The position numbers and the translations under genes were made by a program. A stretch of DNA of 32,446 bases from positions 1 through 32,446 of the IMG/VR virus record IMGVR_UViG_3300042987_000527; one strand, given 5' to 3'. Of the stretch, positions 7,763 to 14,687 are shown one piece after another. The notes beneath the pieces are model-generated. The model was given only the letters and a program-made list of their open reading frames with translations. It was not told the DNA's origin and searched no databases. The stretch is from a virus. Position 1 is the stretch's first letter. Every line of letters begins with the position of its first letter.

Positions 7763-8389
7763 ATGGCATCAGTAGCATCCCCGTACGGGCTACGGCCCGT
7801 CAACCAGTTGGGTGGCACCCCCTATGCGGGCGCAACCCGTACTTATCTCATCGACCCCGCAGGTACTGCCGCGAACATTTACAACGGCTCGCCCGTGTAT
7901 GTGAATGCCAGCGGATACTTGGCTGTGGCAACCGCCACTGGCGCTGATGCGACCACCAATGGATTCCCCACCGGCACCGCTAATACCGGTATCGTGGGTG
8001 TGTTTGTTGGTTGCTCGTACTACAACGCCCAAGGGCAGTTGATCTTCTCGCAGTACTACCCCACGGGTACGACTGGCGTCATTCAGGCGTCGGTTGTTGA
8101 CGACCCCAACGTGGTGTTTCAGGTCCAGTCCGCTGGCTCTGTTACGCAAGCCGCTGTGGGTGCAAACGTGTTCTTCTCTACTGGCGCTGTGGCGACTGGT
8201 AGCACCTCCACTGGCAACTCCACGGCTTCCATCGTGGCTGGTTCCTCGGCGGTCACTACCACTGCCGCGTTCCGTGTTGTCGGGTTCCCGAACGTGCAAG
8301 GCTTCTCGGTTGTGGGCGACGCTTACACCGACGTCTACGTGAAGATCAACCCCGGCTATCACACCTATACCAACGCTGTTGGTCTGTAA
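7763..8389 (+). CDS. Capsid-associated (decoration-like) protein
   Basis: This 208-residue protein begins MASVASPYGLRPVNQLGG after a strong AGGAGG site. The rest is Ala, Gly, Thr, Ser and Val rich and looks all-beta, with few charged residues, as in capsid decoration or minor capsid proteins. It sits directly before the major capsid gene with only 13 bases between. Proteins with the same opening are common in uncultured aquatic phages next to the capsid gene. The decoration role is inferred from composition and position. Confidence 0.7.
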   Translation: MASVASPYGLRPVNQLGGTPYAGATRTYLIDPAGTAANIYNGSPVYVNASGYLAVATATGADATTNGFPTGTANTGIVGVFVGCSYYNAQGQLIFSQYYPTGTTGVIQASVVDDPNVVFQVQSAGSVTQAAVGANVFFSTGAVATGSTSTGNSTASIVAGSSAVTTTAAFRVVGFPNVQGFSVVGDAYTDVYVKINPGYHTYTNAVGL

Positions 8390-8402
8390 GGAGTAACTCA
8401 AA

Positions 8403-9335
8403 ATGGCTATTTCACGCGCACAACTACTCAAAGAGTTGCTCCCCGGCCTGAACGCTCTGTTTGGCATGGAGTACGCCCGTTACGGCGAAGAGCACAAGGA
8501 AATCTACGAGACCGAGAAATCGGAGCGTAGTTTTGAAGAAGAAACCAAACTGGCTGGCTTCAGCGCCGCGCCTGTCAAGAACGAAGGCTCTGCCATCGCT
8601 TACGACAACGCGCAAGAGGCGTTTACCGCTCGTTACACCCACGAGACCATCGCCTTGGGTTTCTCGATCACCGAAGAGGCGATCGAAGACAACCTGTACG
8701 ACAGCCTGTCTGCTCGTTACACCAAGGCTCTGGCTCGTGCCATGTCGTACACCAAGCAAGTCAAAGCCGCCGCTGTGCTGAACAACGGCTTCAATGGCGC
8801 TTACGCTGGTGGCGACGGTGTGTCGCTGTTTGGTAACAACTCTGGTGGTACCCGTGTGGGCCACCCGCTGGTCTCTGGCGGTGTGAACTACAACAGCCCC
8901 ACCACCGGTGTTGATCTGAACGAAACCGCTTTGGAAAACGCTGTGATCCAGATCGCCGCGTGGACCGATGAACGTGGTCTGCTGATCGCCGCCAAGCCTC
9001 GCAAACTGGTGATTCCTCCCAGCCTGATGTTCGTTGCCAAGCGTCTGCTTGACACTGAACTGCGTGTGCAAACTGCTGACAACGACATCAACGCGTTGAA
9101 GCAGATGGGTGCGATCCCCGAAGGCTACACCGTCAACCACTTCTTGACCGACACCAACGCGTGGTTCCTGACCACCGATGTGCCCAACGGTCTGAAGCAC
9201 TTCGAGCGTATGCCTCTGGCTAACTCGATGGACGGCGACTTCGACACCGGCAACGTCCGCTACAAGGCCCGCGAGCGTTATTCGTTCGGCTGGTCTGATC
9301 CTCTGGGCATCTGGGGTTCTTCCGGATCGTCTTGA
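8403..9335 (+). CDS. Major capsid protein
   Basis: This 310-residue protein forms the icosahedral shell. AAGGAG lies before the ATG. The N-terminal helix is followed by an E-loop-like region and a long stretch (EAIEDNLYDSLSARYTKALA, then YTKQVKAAAVLNNGFN) that I recognise from HK97-fold capsid proteins of aquatic podovirus-like phages. Later strands include KPRKLVIPPSLMFVAKRLL, a typical P-domain segment. Codons are strongly biased (CGT, GGT, AAC), as expected for the most abundant virion protein. It follows the scaffold and decoration genes and is closed by a strong terminator, which would allow its expression to be set apart from the tail genes. Confidence 0.88.
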   Translation: MAISRAQLLKELLPGLNALFGMEYARYGEEHKEIYETEKSERSFEEETKLAGFSAAPVKNEGSAIAYDNAQEAFTARYTHETIALGFSITEEAIEDNLYDSLSARYTKALARAMSYTKQVKAAAVLNNGFNGAYAGGDGVSLFGNNSGGTRVGHPLVSGGVNYNSPTTGVDLNETALENAVIQIAAWTDERGLLIAAKPRKLVIPPSLMFVAKRLLDTELRVQTADNDINALKQMGAIPEGYTVNHFLTDTNAWFLTTDVPNGLKHFERMPLANSMDGDFDTGNVRYKARERYSFGWSDPLGIWGSSGSS

Positions 9336-9342
9336 TAAGATC

Positions 9343-9368
9343 GGGGGGCTTGTGCCCCCCTTTCTTTT
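9343..9368 (+). terminator. Strong terminator after the capsid gene
   Basis: A perfect 7-bp stem GGGGGGC/GCCCCCC (9343-9349 with 9354-9360) has a TTGT loop and is followed by TTTCTTTT. It lies 7 bases after the capsid stop codon and is the only clear plus-strand terminator in the window. Confidence 0.9.
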
Positions 9369-9442
9369 GGGGTAAAGTACCCTAAATTCCGGGGTTCCCG
9401 GTGTTCTGACAGTCCCGGCTGACGACATGCAGACAGAACACC
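9369..9442 (+). promoter_or_regulatory. Cluster of hairpins in the leader of the next gene
   Basis: After the terminator come GGGTA-AAG-TACCC (9370-9382), CCGGG-GTT-CCCGG (9389-9401) and a 9-bp inverted repeat GGTGTTCTG/CAGAACACC (9400-9408 with 9434-9442). None has a T-run. They may stabilise the downstream mRNA, mark an RNA processing site, or control restart of transcription. I see no good promoter hexamers here. Confidence 0.5.
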
Positions 9443-9471
9443 CAAACATTTCTCGCATGTGAGGAAAGAAC

Positions 9472-9873
9472 ATGGCAAACACCACATTCACTGGGCCGGT
9501 TCGGTCGCAAAACGGCTTTCAAGACATCACCATCAACAGCACCACCGGTGCAGTCACCGTCAATTCTTCGTTTGGAACGGACGTTGTTCTTGGCACTCAG
9601 TCCCTCTCTGGTGCTGGCGCAGTTGATGTTACAAACACCTTTACCAACCTGACCACCACTGGCGCGGCTCAAGCCCTGACTTTGGCAAACGGCACCCTTG
9701 GTGAAGTCAAGATTATCACGCACGCTGTTGATGGCGGTTCGGCTGTGCTGACCCCCACGACCAAGATTGGTTTCTCGACCATCACTTTCACTGGTGTTGG
9801 CGAGTCGGCCATGCTGGTTTACACCTCTGCTGGCTGGGCTATCGTTGCTCTCAACGGTGCGGTTGCCGCCTAA
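9472..9873 (+). CDS. Beta-rich structural protein
   Basis: The 133-residue protein starts after GAGG (9461-9464). It is rich in Thr, Gly, Ala, Val and Asn and appears to be entirely beta strands, like capsid decoration or fibre-tip domains. No catalytic residues are evident. It is the first gene after the hairpin-rich leader, just downstream of the major capsid gene. A virion decoration role is plausible but inferred; I do not recognise a named family. Confidence 0.7.
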   Translation: MANTTFTGPVRSQNGFQDITINSTTGAVTVNSSFGTDVVLGTQSLSGAGAVDVTNTFTNLTTTGAAQALTLANGTLGEVKIITHAVDGGSAVLTPTTKIGFSTITFTGVGESAMLVYTSAGWAIVALNGAVAA

Positions 9874-9885
9874 TAGGAGCGCACC

Positions 9886-10185
9886 ATGCAAACTGACGTC
9901 CTTGCGAGTCAGCCGCGAACGACTGACGGTCAGTTGTTAAACCAAGCCGGAGACAACATCGCGCGCTCGCGCGTGAAGGCACTTTTGATTGTGCCAACCG
10001 CCAGTGCGGGTAGTGTTGTGTTCAAAGACGGTGGTGCCAGCGGTTCCACCAAAATGACTGTCAACACGCTGGCTTCGTCCACCAACACCGATTACCTGAT
10101 TCTTCCGGGTGAAGGCGTGTTGTTCTCAACAGACATTTACGTCGATCTCACCAACGTGACCTCAGTGATGGTGTGGTATGGCTAA
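9886..10185 (+). CDS. Small structural protein, unknown
   Basis: The 99-residue protein follows AGGAG and is separated from the previous gene by 12 bases; it overlaps the next gene by 8. A predicted beta-rich domain includes ALLIVPTASAGSVVFKDGG and ends in VTSVMVWYG. Such short beta proteins are found between capsid and connector genes in related phages. It may be a virion or head-completion component, but no function can be shown. Confidence 0.65.
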   Translation: MQTDVLASQPRTTDGQLLNQAGDNIARSRVKALLIVPTASAGSVVFKDGGASGSTKMTVNTLASSTNTDYLILPGEGVLFSTDIYVDLTNVTSVMVWYG

Positions 10186-10501
10186 GACCCCAGCATGGCA
10201 ACGCAAAGAAGGCAAGAACCCAAGTGGCGGCTTGAACGCCAAGGGCCGAGCCTCCTACAACGCGGCCAACCCGGGCAAACCGGGGCTGAAACGGCCCCAA
10301 CCCGAGGGCGGAGCACGCCGCGACTCTTTCTGTGCCCGCATGAAGGGGATGAAAGAAAAGTTGACCTCTGCCAAAACGGCCAACGACCCCAACAGTCGGA
10401 TCAACAAGAGCCTTCGGGCTTGGAACTGCGCTGACGGTGGGTACGTAAAAGCCGCTGACGGCTGTGCCACTAAGGGCAAAACCAAAGGACGGATGGTGTG
10501 A
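10178..10501 (+). CDS. Small basic protein, DUF6321-like
   Basis: The 107-residue protein opens with KTPAWQRKEGKNPSGGLNAK, followed by GRASYNAANPGKPGLK, a pattern I associate with the DUF6321 family of phage proteins of unknown function. It is strongly basic, with several Cys residues. It ends in DGCATKGKTKGRMV, a tail motif that recurs in the proteins at 10690 and 11035. It overlaps the previous gene by 8 bases. It opens a run of small basic proteins in the connector region. DNA contact inside the head or neck is possible but not shown. Confidence 0.7.
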   Translation: MAKTPAWQRKEGKNPSGGLNAKGRASYNAANPGKPGLKRPQPEGGARRDSFCARMKGMKEKLTSAKTANDPNSRINKSLRAWNCADGGYVKAADGCATKGKTKGRMV

Positions 10502-10502
10502 C

Positions 10503-10706
10503 ATGGGTCAACATCAAGATACGGTAAAGCACACGCTTGACATCATGGCCGCTTTTGCGGCTATCTCTTCATTTTTGAACGTGCTTACCCCCATCTTTGG
10601 TCTTATTGGTGCAATCTGGACTCTCATGCGTATTGCTGAGATGGTCTCTGGCAAACCTTTTGCGGAGTTGATCCGTCGAAAGAAGAAAGATGCCGAGCAC
10701 GAGTAA
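10503..10706 (+). CDS. Small membrane protein
   Basis: This 67-residue protein starts one base after the previous stop codon. A longer frame from 10464 is rejected because it overlaps the upstream gene without a ribosome site. Residues 14-44 are hydrophobic with a Pro near the middle, giving one long or two short membrane segments. The tail is highly charged (RRKKKDAEHE). The layout is holin-like, but a better holin candidate lies next to the endolysin, so it could also be a membrane component of DNA entry. The function is unknown. Confidence 0.65.
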   Translation: MGQHQDTVKHTLDIMAAFAAISSFLNVLTPIFGLIGAIWTLMRIAEMVSGKPFAELIRRKKKDAEHE

Positions 10707-11019
10707 GAAACAACACAATTTCATGGCGGCGGTGGCCAACAACCCAGCGTTTGCCAAGAAAGCAGGCGTCCCACAGTCTGTGGGAAAAGAGTTTGTTAAA
10801 GCGGACAAGGAGTCTGGTATGAAAGCGATGAAGAAAATGGCTGGTGGCGGCATGTCCGCTTCTAAAATGGGTGCTGTGAAGACTGCCGCCCCGAGCAAAG
10901 ACGGCGTTGCCGTCAAAGGCAAGACCAAGGGCAAGCAGATCAGCATGGCTGGCTCCAAGCCGCTGGGCATGAAAAAGGGCGGCATGACCAAGAAAATGAA
11001 CTACGGCGGGAAGTGCTGA
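10690..11019 (+). CDS. Small Lys-rich phage protein with SKKQ start
   Basis: The 109-residue protein overlaps the membrane-protein gene by 17 bases. Its start, MPSTSKKQHNFMAAVANNP, then AFAKKAGVPQSVGKEF, is a pattern known from many aquatic phage hypothetical proteins. The second half is a flexible Lys/Gly/Met tail with MAGGGMSASKMG, KDGVAVKGKTKGK, KKGGMTKK and YGGKC. These GG and KGKT boxes recur in neighbouring genes. The charge suggests binding to DNA or to acidic virion surfaces. No function has been established that I know of. Confidence 0.7.
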   Translation: MPSTSKKQHNFMAAVANNPAFAKKAGVPQSVGKEFVKADKESGMKAMKKMAGGGMSASKMGAVKTAAPSKDGVAVKGKTKGKQISMAGSKPLGMKKGGMTKKMNYGGKC

Positions 11020-11034
11020 TTTAAGGAGTTTGTC

Positions 11035-11382
11035 ATGGCTATGAGTGATACACGTAAACGGTTCAATCAAGCCTTTCGTGAAGCGCGTGCGTCTGGCGAC
11101 AAAACGTTCATGTTTGAGGGCAAAAAGTACACTACCGATTTGGCTCCTGCGGCGCCTAAAAAACCCGAGTACGTGAGCGATAAAGAACCGGTCATGGGTG
11201 AGTACAAGCCTCGTCGTGAACCGAAGCCTTTGACGGAAGTCACAAGACCGGGCACCAACACGAACTATGAAAATACGGACGTGTCGGACATGAGCATGAA
11301 AAAAGGCGGTAAGGTTAGTTCTGCATCCAAACGCGCGGACGGTATTGCTCAAAAAGGCAAAACACGCGGGAGAATGGTGTGA
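11035..11382 (+). CDS. Small phage protein with KGKT tail
   Basis: The 115-residue protein follows AAGGAG. Its N-terminal part contains TFMFEGKKYTTDL, a short motif I recognise in connector-region proteins of aquatic phages. A Pro/Lys/Glu-rich linker follows, then MKKGGKV and a C-terminal ADGIAQKGKTRGRMV, the same tail as in the gene at 10178. The GTG start of the next gene overlaps its stop codon. The function is unknown; the shared tail suggests a common partner or processing signal. Confidence 0.7.
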   Translation: MAMSDTRKRFNQAFREARASGDKTFMFEGKKYTTDLAPAAPKKPEYVSDKEPVMGEYKPRREPKPLTEVTRPGTNTNYENTDVSDMSMKKGGKVSSASKRADGIAQKGKTRGRMV

Positions 11383-11663
11383 GACCCAGCCGTGGCATGG
11401 GGGCCATTCTGCCCAGCAAAATGCCGGGCGGGGTCAAAAAAGCCCGCCGTGACGACACCGACTTTACTCAGTACGCCGAGGGCGGAAAGGTAAAGTCTAA
11501 GGTCAATCAGGCTGGTGTCTACACCAAACCGGGGATGCGCAAGTCTCTGTTTGAGTCAATCAAGTCTCGGGCGGTGCAGGGCACTGCGGCAGGGCAATGG
11601 AGCGCCAGAAAAGCGCAGTTGCTGGCCAAGCAATACAAGGCCAAGGGCGGCGGGTATAAATGA
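11379..11663 (+). CDS. Small basic protein, unknown
   Basis: This 94-residue protein probably begins at a GTG that overlaps the previous stop; an ATG at 11397 is the alternative, but the residues before it (RPSRGMGAI) look conserved in related proteins I recall. It has an AEGGKVKSKV box and a C-terminal domain ending GQWSARKAQLLAKQYKAKGG. It is highly basic and probably helical at the end. It overlaps the next gene by 4 bases (ATGA). The function is unknown. Confidence 0.65.
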   Translation: MRPSRGMGAILPSKMPGGVKKARRDDTDFTQYAEGGKVKSKVNQAGVYTKPGMRKSLFESIKSRAVQGTAAGQWSARKAQLLAKQYKAKGGGYK

Positions 11664-11893
11664 AGAACCCTCAGCAATCGCTCAAGGACTGGACGGCACA
11701 GAAGTGGCGCACCAAGTCTGGCAAACCGTCTTCCAAGACGGGTGAGCGGTATCTGCCCGAGGCGGCCATCAAGTCGCTGACCCCTGCTGAGTACGCCGCC
11801 ACAACCAAGGCCAAGCGTGTTGGCAAGAAGGCCGGTAAACAGTTTGTAAAGCAACCCAAAGGGATTGCGCAAAAGACCGCGAGGTTCCGATAA
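11660..11893 (+). CDS. DUF5872-like small basic protein
   Basis: The 77-residue protein shows the pattern NPQQSLKDWTAQKWRTKSGK, then TGERYLPEAAIKSLTPAEYA, which I associate with DUF5872. It is widespread in phages and giant viruses and has no known function. It is strongly basic. It is coupled to both neighbours by stop/start overlaps (ATGA at the start; its last base is the first base of the next ATG). This tight coupling within the small-basic-protein run suggests expression in fixed ratios. Confidence 0.75.
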   Translation: MKNPQQSLKDWTAQKWRTKSGKPSSKTGERYLPEAAIKSLTPAEYAATTKAKRVGKKAGKQFVKQPKGIAQKTARFR

Positions 11894-12168
11894 TGGCAAG
11901 CAAATTTCCTGATTTAAACAAAGACGGCGAAGTCACCCAAGCGGACGTCCTCAAAGGGCGTGGCGTGCTCAAAAAGGGGGGCGCAGTCAAGAGCGATAAA
12001 TGGATTCAGAAGGCGATCAAAAAACCCGGCGCGTTAAGGTCAGCACTTGGCGCGAAAGAAGGGAAACCGATCCCCGCGAAAAAACTTGCCGCCGCCGCCA
12101 AAAAACCCGGGGTTACGGGCCAACGTGCTCGGCTTGCGCAGACGCTCAAGGGCTTCAAAAAGAAGTAA
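11893..12168 (+). CDS. EF-hand-like loop plus basic phage domain
   Basis: This 91-residue protein has an N-terminal DLNKDGEVTQAD (residues 7-18), which fits the 12-position calcium loop with Asp, Asn, Asp, Gly, Val and Asp at positions 1, 3, 5, 6, 8 and 12. The final Asp is as in dockerins. Next come KKGGAVKSDKW and a basic domain with KKPGALRSALGAKEGKPIP and KKPGVTGQRARLAQTLK, a module found alone or in larger phage proteins. Calcium binding is predicted from the loop only; a single loop without a partner may be weak. It is the last of the coupled small basic genes before the first adaptor-like protein. Confidence 0.7.
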   Translation: MASKFPDLNKDGEVTQADVLKGRGVLKKGGAVKSDKWIQKAIKKPGALRSALGAKEGKPIPAKKLAAAAKKPGVTGQRARLAQTLKGFKKK

Positions 12169-12171
12169 ATC

Positions 12172-13116
12172 ATGGCAAACACTTCCGGCACCGCAGGGTT
12201 CAATTTAGACCTCACGGAGATCGTTGAGGAAGCGTTCGAGCGCGTAGGCTCAGAGATGCGCACGGGCTACGATTTGAGGACTGCCCGCCGATCGATGAAC
12301 CTGATGTTCGCGGACTGGGCCAACCGTGGCGTCAACATGTGGACGTTTGAGCAGGGCACGATCAACCTGATCCAAGGTTTGAGCACCTACCCCCTGCCCA
12401 ACGACACCGTGGACTTGCTGGAGCACGTCATCCGCACGCAAGCCAACCAGCAAGCCACGCAGGCAGACCTGACCATCACGCGTATCAGTGTTTCTACCTA
12501 CGCCACGATCCCCAACAAATTGAATCAAGCCCGACCCATTCAGGTTTGGATTCAGCGCCTTGACGGGCAGATTTCCCCCACCGGCTTCACTTATCAGAGC
12601 GCGGATACTGGGGCACAGACTGTGACTTTATCCAGTACTGTAGGTTTGCCCACTACTGGATATTTAAACATCGGCACCGAGACCATCTACTACGGCTGGA
12701 TCGTGGATGGCACCACGGTTGGCGGGGTGTTTCGTGCGCAAAATGGCACCAGTCAGACCACGCCAACCGTCGGTACTGCTGTTTATGTCAACAATATCCC
12801 CCGAATAACGGTGTGGCCGACCCCCAACATCGGCACCACGGCCAGTCCGTACTACCAGTTTGTCTACTGGCGCATGCGTCGGGTCGAGGATGCGGGTGGT
12901 GGCGTGAACGTCATGGACGTGCCCTTCCGTTTCATCCCCTGCATGGTCGCGGGGTTGGCCTATTACATGTCGCTGAAGGTGCCCGGGGCGATGGATCGCC
13001 TGCCGGTGCTCAAACAACAGTACGACGAGGCTTGGGACTTGGCGTCTCAGGAAGACCACGAGAAGGCGGCTGTGCGCTTTGTGCCGCGCCGCCAGTACAT
13101 CGCTGGGAGTTTCTGA
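12172..13116 (+). CDS. Head-tail adaptor-like protein with inserted beta domain
   Basis: The 314-residue protein has an N-terminal helical part (EIVEEAFERVGSEMRTGYDL, then TARRSMNLMFADWANRG) like the adaptors that bind under the portal in podovirus-like phages (P22 gp4 / T7 gp11 type). A conserved YPLPNDTVDLLEHV follows, and the C-terminus is a helix bundle (about 250-300). Between residues 132 and 206 sits a beta-rich insert (TVTLSSTVGLPTTGYLNIG, then TETIYYG) that resembles small virion-surface modules found elsewhere in phages. The next gene begins on its stop codon. The adaptor role is supported by fold-like pattern and position, not by a search. Confidence 0.65.
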   Translation: MANTSGTAGFNLDLTEIVEEAFERVGSEMRTGYDLRTARRSMNLMFADWANRGVNMWTFEQGTINLIQGLSTYPLPNDTVDLLEHVIRTQANQQATQADLTITRISVSTYATIPNKLNQARPIQVWIQRLDGQISPTGFTYQSADTGAQTVTLSSTVGLPTTGYLNIGTETIYYGWIVDGTTVGGVFRAQNGTSQTTPTVGTAVYVNNIPRITVWPTPNIGTTASPYYQFVYWRMRRVEDAGGGVNVMDVPFRFIPCMVAGLAYYMSLKVPGAMDRLPVLKQQYDEAWDLASQEDHEKAAVRFVPRRQYIAGSF

Positions 13117-13544
13117 TGCCCAACCGGTTTGCGTCAGGCAAGTACTCGATCGCCCAGTGCGACCGGTGCAATTTTCGGTTCAAGTTGAAAGAACTGAAGA
13201 CCTACACGCTCAAGACCAAAAACGTCAACATGCTGGTGTGCACCGCCTGTTGGGACCCAGATCATCCGCAACTTCAACTGGGCATGTACCCTGTGGACGA
13301 CCCACAAGGTGTGCGCAATCCTCGGCCTGACATCACGTATTTGCTGGGTGGTACCAGCGGGTTGCAGATTTCAAACACATCGGGGCCCGGCCCCAACCAG
13401 ACGGGTACAGAGACCGGCGGTAGCCGGATTTTTCAATGGGGCTGGAACCCGGTTGGCGGGTCTAGTTTTTTCGATGCCGCACTCACCCCAAACAACTTGG
13501 TGATTACGGTAAATTTGGGTACAGTATCGGTATCAACGACATAA
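13116..13544 (+). CDS. Zinc-ribbon phage protein
   Basis: The 142-residue protein starts at the ATG that shares one base with the previous stop (TGATG); a longer frame from 12813 is a shadow of the adaptor gene. Cys15-x2-Cys18 and Cys42-x2-Cys45 form a probable four-Cys zinc ribbon, followed by WDPDHPQLQLG. The C-terminal half is Gly/Asn/Thr-rich and beta-like. Similar CxxC proteins accompany adaptors in aquatic phages. It could stabilise the neck or bind DNA; the function is unknown. Confidence 0.7.
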   Translation: MPNRFASGKYSIAQCDRCNFRFKLKELKTYTLKTKNVNMLVCTACWDPDHPQLQLGMYPVDDPQGVRNPRPDITYLLGGTSGLQISNTSGPGPNQTGTETGGSRIFQWGWNPVGGSSFFDAALTPNNLVITVNLGTVSVSTT

Positions 13545-13554
13545 GGAGTCGGAC

Positions 13555-13749
13555 ATGGACAAGAAAGACTTGGCACAGGACAAAAAGATGGTTGCGGCGG
13601 CAGTGCACAAGCACGAAAAACGCATGCACCCGGGCAAACCTGTGACGAAACTGCGCGCTGGTGGCAAAACCAACGCCGACATGCTCAAGATGGGCCGCAA
13701 TCTGGCCAAGATTGCCAACCAAAAATCTACTGGCCGTCGTGGAGGTTGA
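13555..13749 (+). CDS. Small basic phage protein
   Basis: The 64-residue protein follows AAGGAG. It contains AQDKKMVAAAVHKHEKRMHP, then RAGGKTNADMLKMGRNLAK, a compact, basic, helical pattern that I recognise from aquatic phage genomes in the same position between adaptor genes. It carries one of the recurring GGK boxes. The role is unknown; a structural or DNA-binding job in the head-neck region is a guess from charge and context. Confidence 0.7.
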   Translation: MDKKDLAQDKKMVAAAVHKHEKRMHPGKPVTKLRAGGKTNADMLKMGRNLAKIANQKSTGRRGG

Positions 13750-13750
13750 C

Positions 13751-13957
13751 ATGGCTACCACCAAATACAAAGACCCCAAGTACCAGCCCATGGAAGAGGC
13801 GGGCAAGGCAAACAACGACAAGTTCATGCGCGATTCGCAGACATCTGTTGCCAACGCTCGTAGCGCCGACTATCCCGGTGTGAAAACCAGCGGCATCAAG
13901 ATTCGTGGCACTGGCGCGGCCACTAAAGGTGTGATGGCTCGAGGCCCAATGGGTTGA
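13751..13957 (+). CDS. Small phage protein with GTGAATKG tail
   Basis: This 68-residue protein starts at the ATG preceded by GGAGG (13741-13745), one base after the previous stop. It ends in TSGIKIRGTGAATKGVMARG, a tail typical of a family of short hypothetical proteins in aquatic phages. It is related in style to the KGKT tails upstream. There is no catalytic motif or membrane segment. It lies directly before the second adaptor-like gene. Confidence 0.7.
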   Translation: MATTKYKDPKYQPMEEAGKANNDKFMRDSQTSVANARSADYPGVKTSGIKIRGTGAATKGVMARGPMG

Positions 13958-13961
13958 TACC

Positions 13962-14687
13962 ATGACCTACACCGAGTTGATTGCGGCCATTCAGTCGTAC
14001 ACGGAAAACCAATTTCCGGATACCTACCTTGCCAGTGGGAGTGCTGTGTCGGCCACGACGCAGTTAAACACTTTCATTCAGCAGGCTGAACAGCGCATCT
14101 ACAACTCGGTGCAGTTTCCGTCTTTGCGCAAGAACGTGACTGGTACGACTACGGCCAACAACAAGTACCTTTCTTGCCCGGGTGACTTCTTGTCAACGTA
14201 TTCCATGGCTGTTATTGACGCTTCTGGCAACTACGAGTACCTATTGAACAAGGATGTGAACTTCATCCGTCAGGCGTACCCTAACCCTACTACGGATACT
14301 GCCACGCCTAAGTATTACGCTATCTTTGGCCCTTCCGTCAACGGCGCTACCGTTACTGACGAGTTGGCTTTTATTCTTGGCCCTACGCCTGATGCCGCTT
14401 ATAGTGTTGAACTGCACTATTACTACTACCCCGAGTCGATCACTGTGGCGGCTGACGGGCATACGTGGTTGGGCGATAACTTTGACTCGGTGTTGTTGTA
14501 CGGCTCGCTGGTTGAAGCCTACACCTTCATGAAAGGTGAGCAAGACATGGTTCAGTTGTACAACGCCAAGTACATGGAAGCCCTCGCACTTGCTAAACGT
14601 CTGGGCGATGGTTTGGAGCGCAGTGATGCGTACCGCAGTGGTCAGGCGCGGGTTGCGCCTTTGCCGCAGAATAACGGGGTGCAGTGA
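13962..14687 (+). CDS. Head-tail adaptor (SU10 / T7 gp11-like)
   Basis: This 241-residue protein has the arrangement of phage adaptors of the SU10 / tail-tubular-A type. An N-terminal helix pair (TELIAAIQSYTENQFPD, then TQLNTFIQQAEQRIYN) is followed by SLRKNVTGTT and a beta domain containing YLSCPGDFLSTYSMAV. A typical YSVELHYYYYPESI strand and C-terminal helices that read YMEALALAKRLGDG come last. It should form a ring between portal and nozzle. Its last base overlaps the next ATG. Together with the 314-residue protein at 12172 it makes two adaptor-like proteins in one neck module. Confidence 0.75.
   Translation: MTYTELIAAIQSYTENQFPDTYLASGSAVSATTQLNTFIQQAEQRIYNSVQFPSLRKNVTGTTTANNKYLSCPGDFLSTYSMAVIDASGNYEYLLNKDVNFIRQAYPNPTTDTATPKYYAIFGPSVNGATVTDELAFILGPTPDAAYSVELHYYYYPESITVAADGHTWLGDNFDSVLLYGSLVEAYTFMKGEQDMVQLYNAKYMEALALAKRLGDGLERSDAYRSGQARVAPLPQNNGVQ

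Noticed and set aside
8424-9491. 355-codon minus-strand frame opposite the capsid gene
   Set aside because: It is created by the strong codon bias of the capsid gene and passes through the terminator at 9343-9368.
10887-10940. GKT in the KGKTKGK box as a nucleotide-binding P-loop
   Set aside because: The flanking strand and helix pattern of a P-loop is absent and the box lies in flexible tails.
12813-13544. Long upstream extension of the zinc-ribbon gene
   Set aside because: The first 100 residues are an out-of-frame reading of the adaptor gene. The ATG at 13116 overlaps the previous stop, as with many neighbours.
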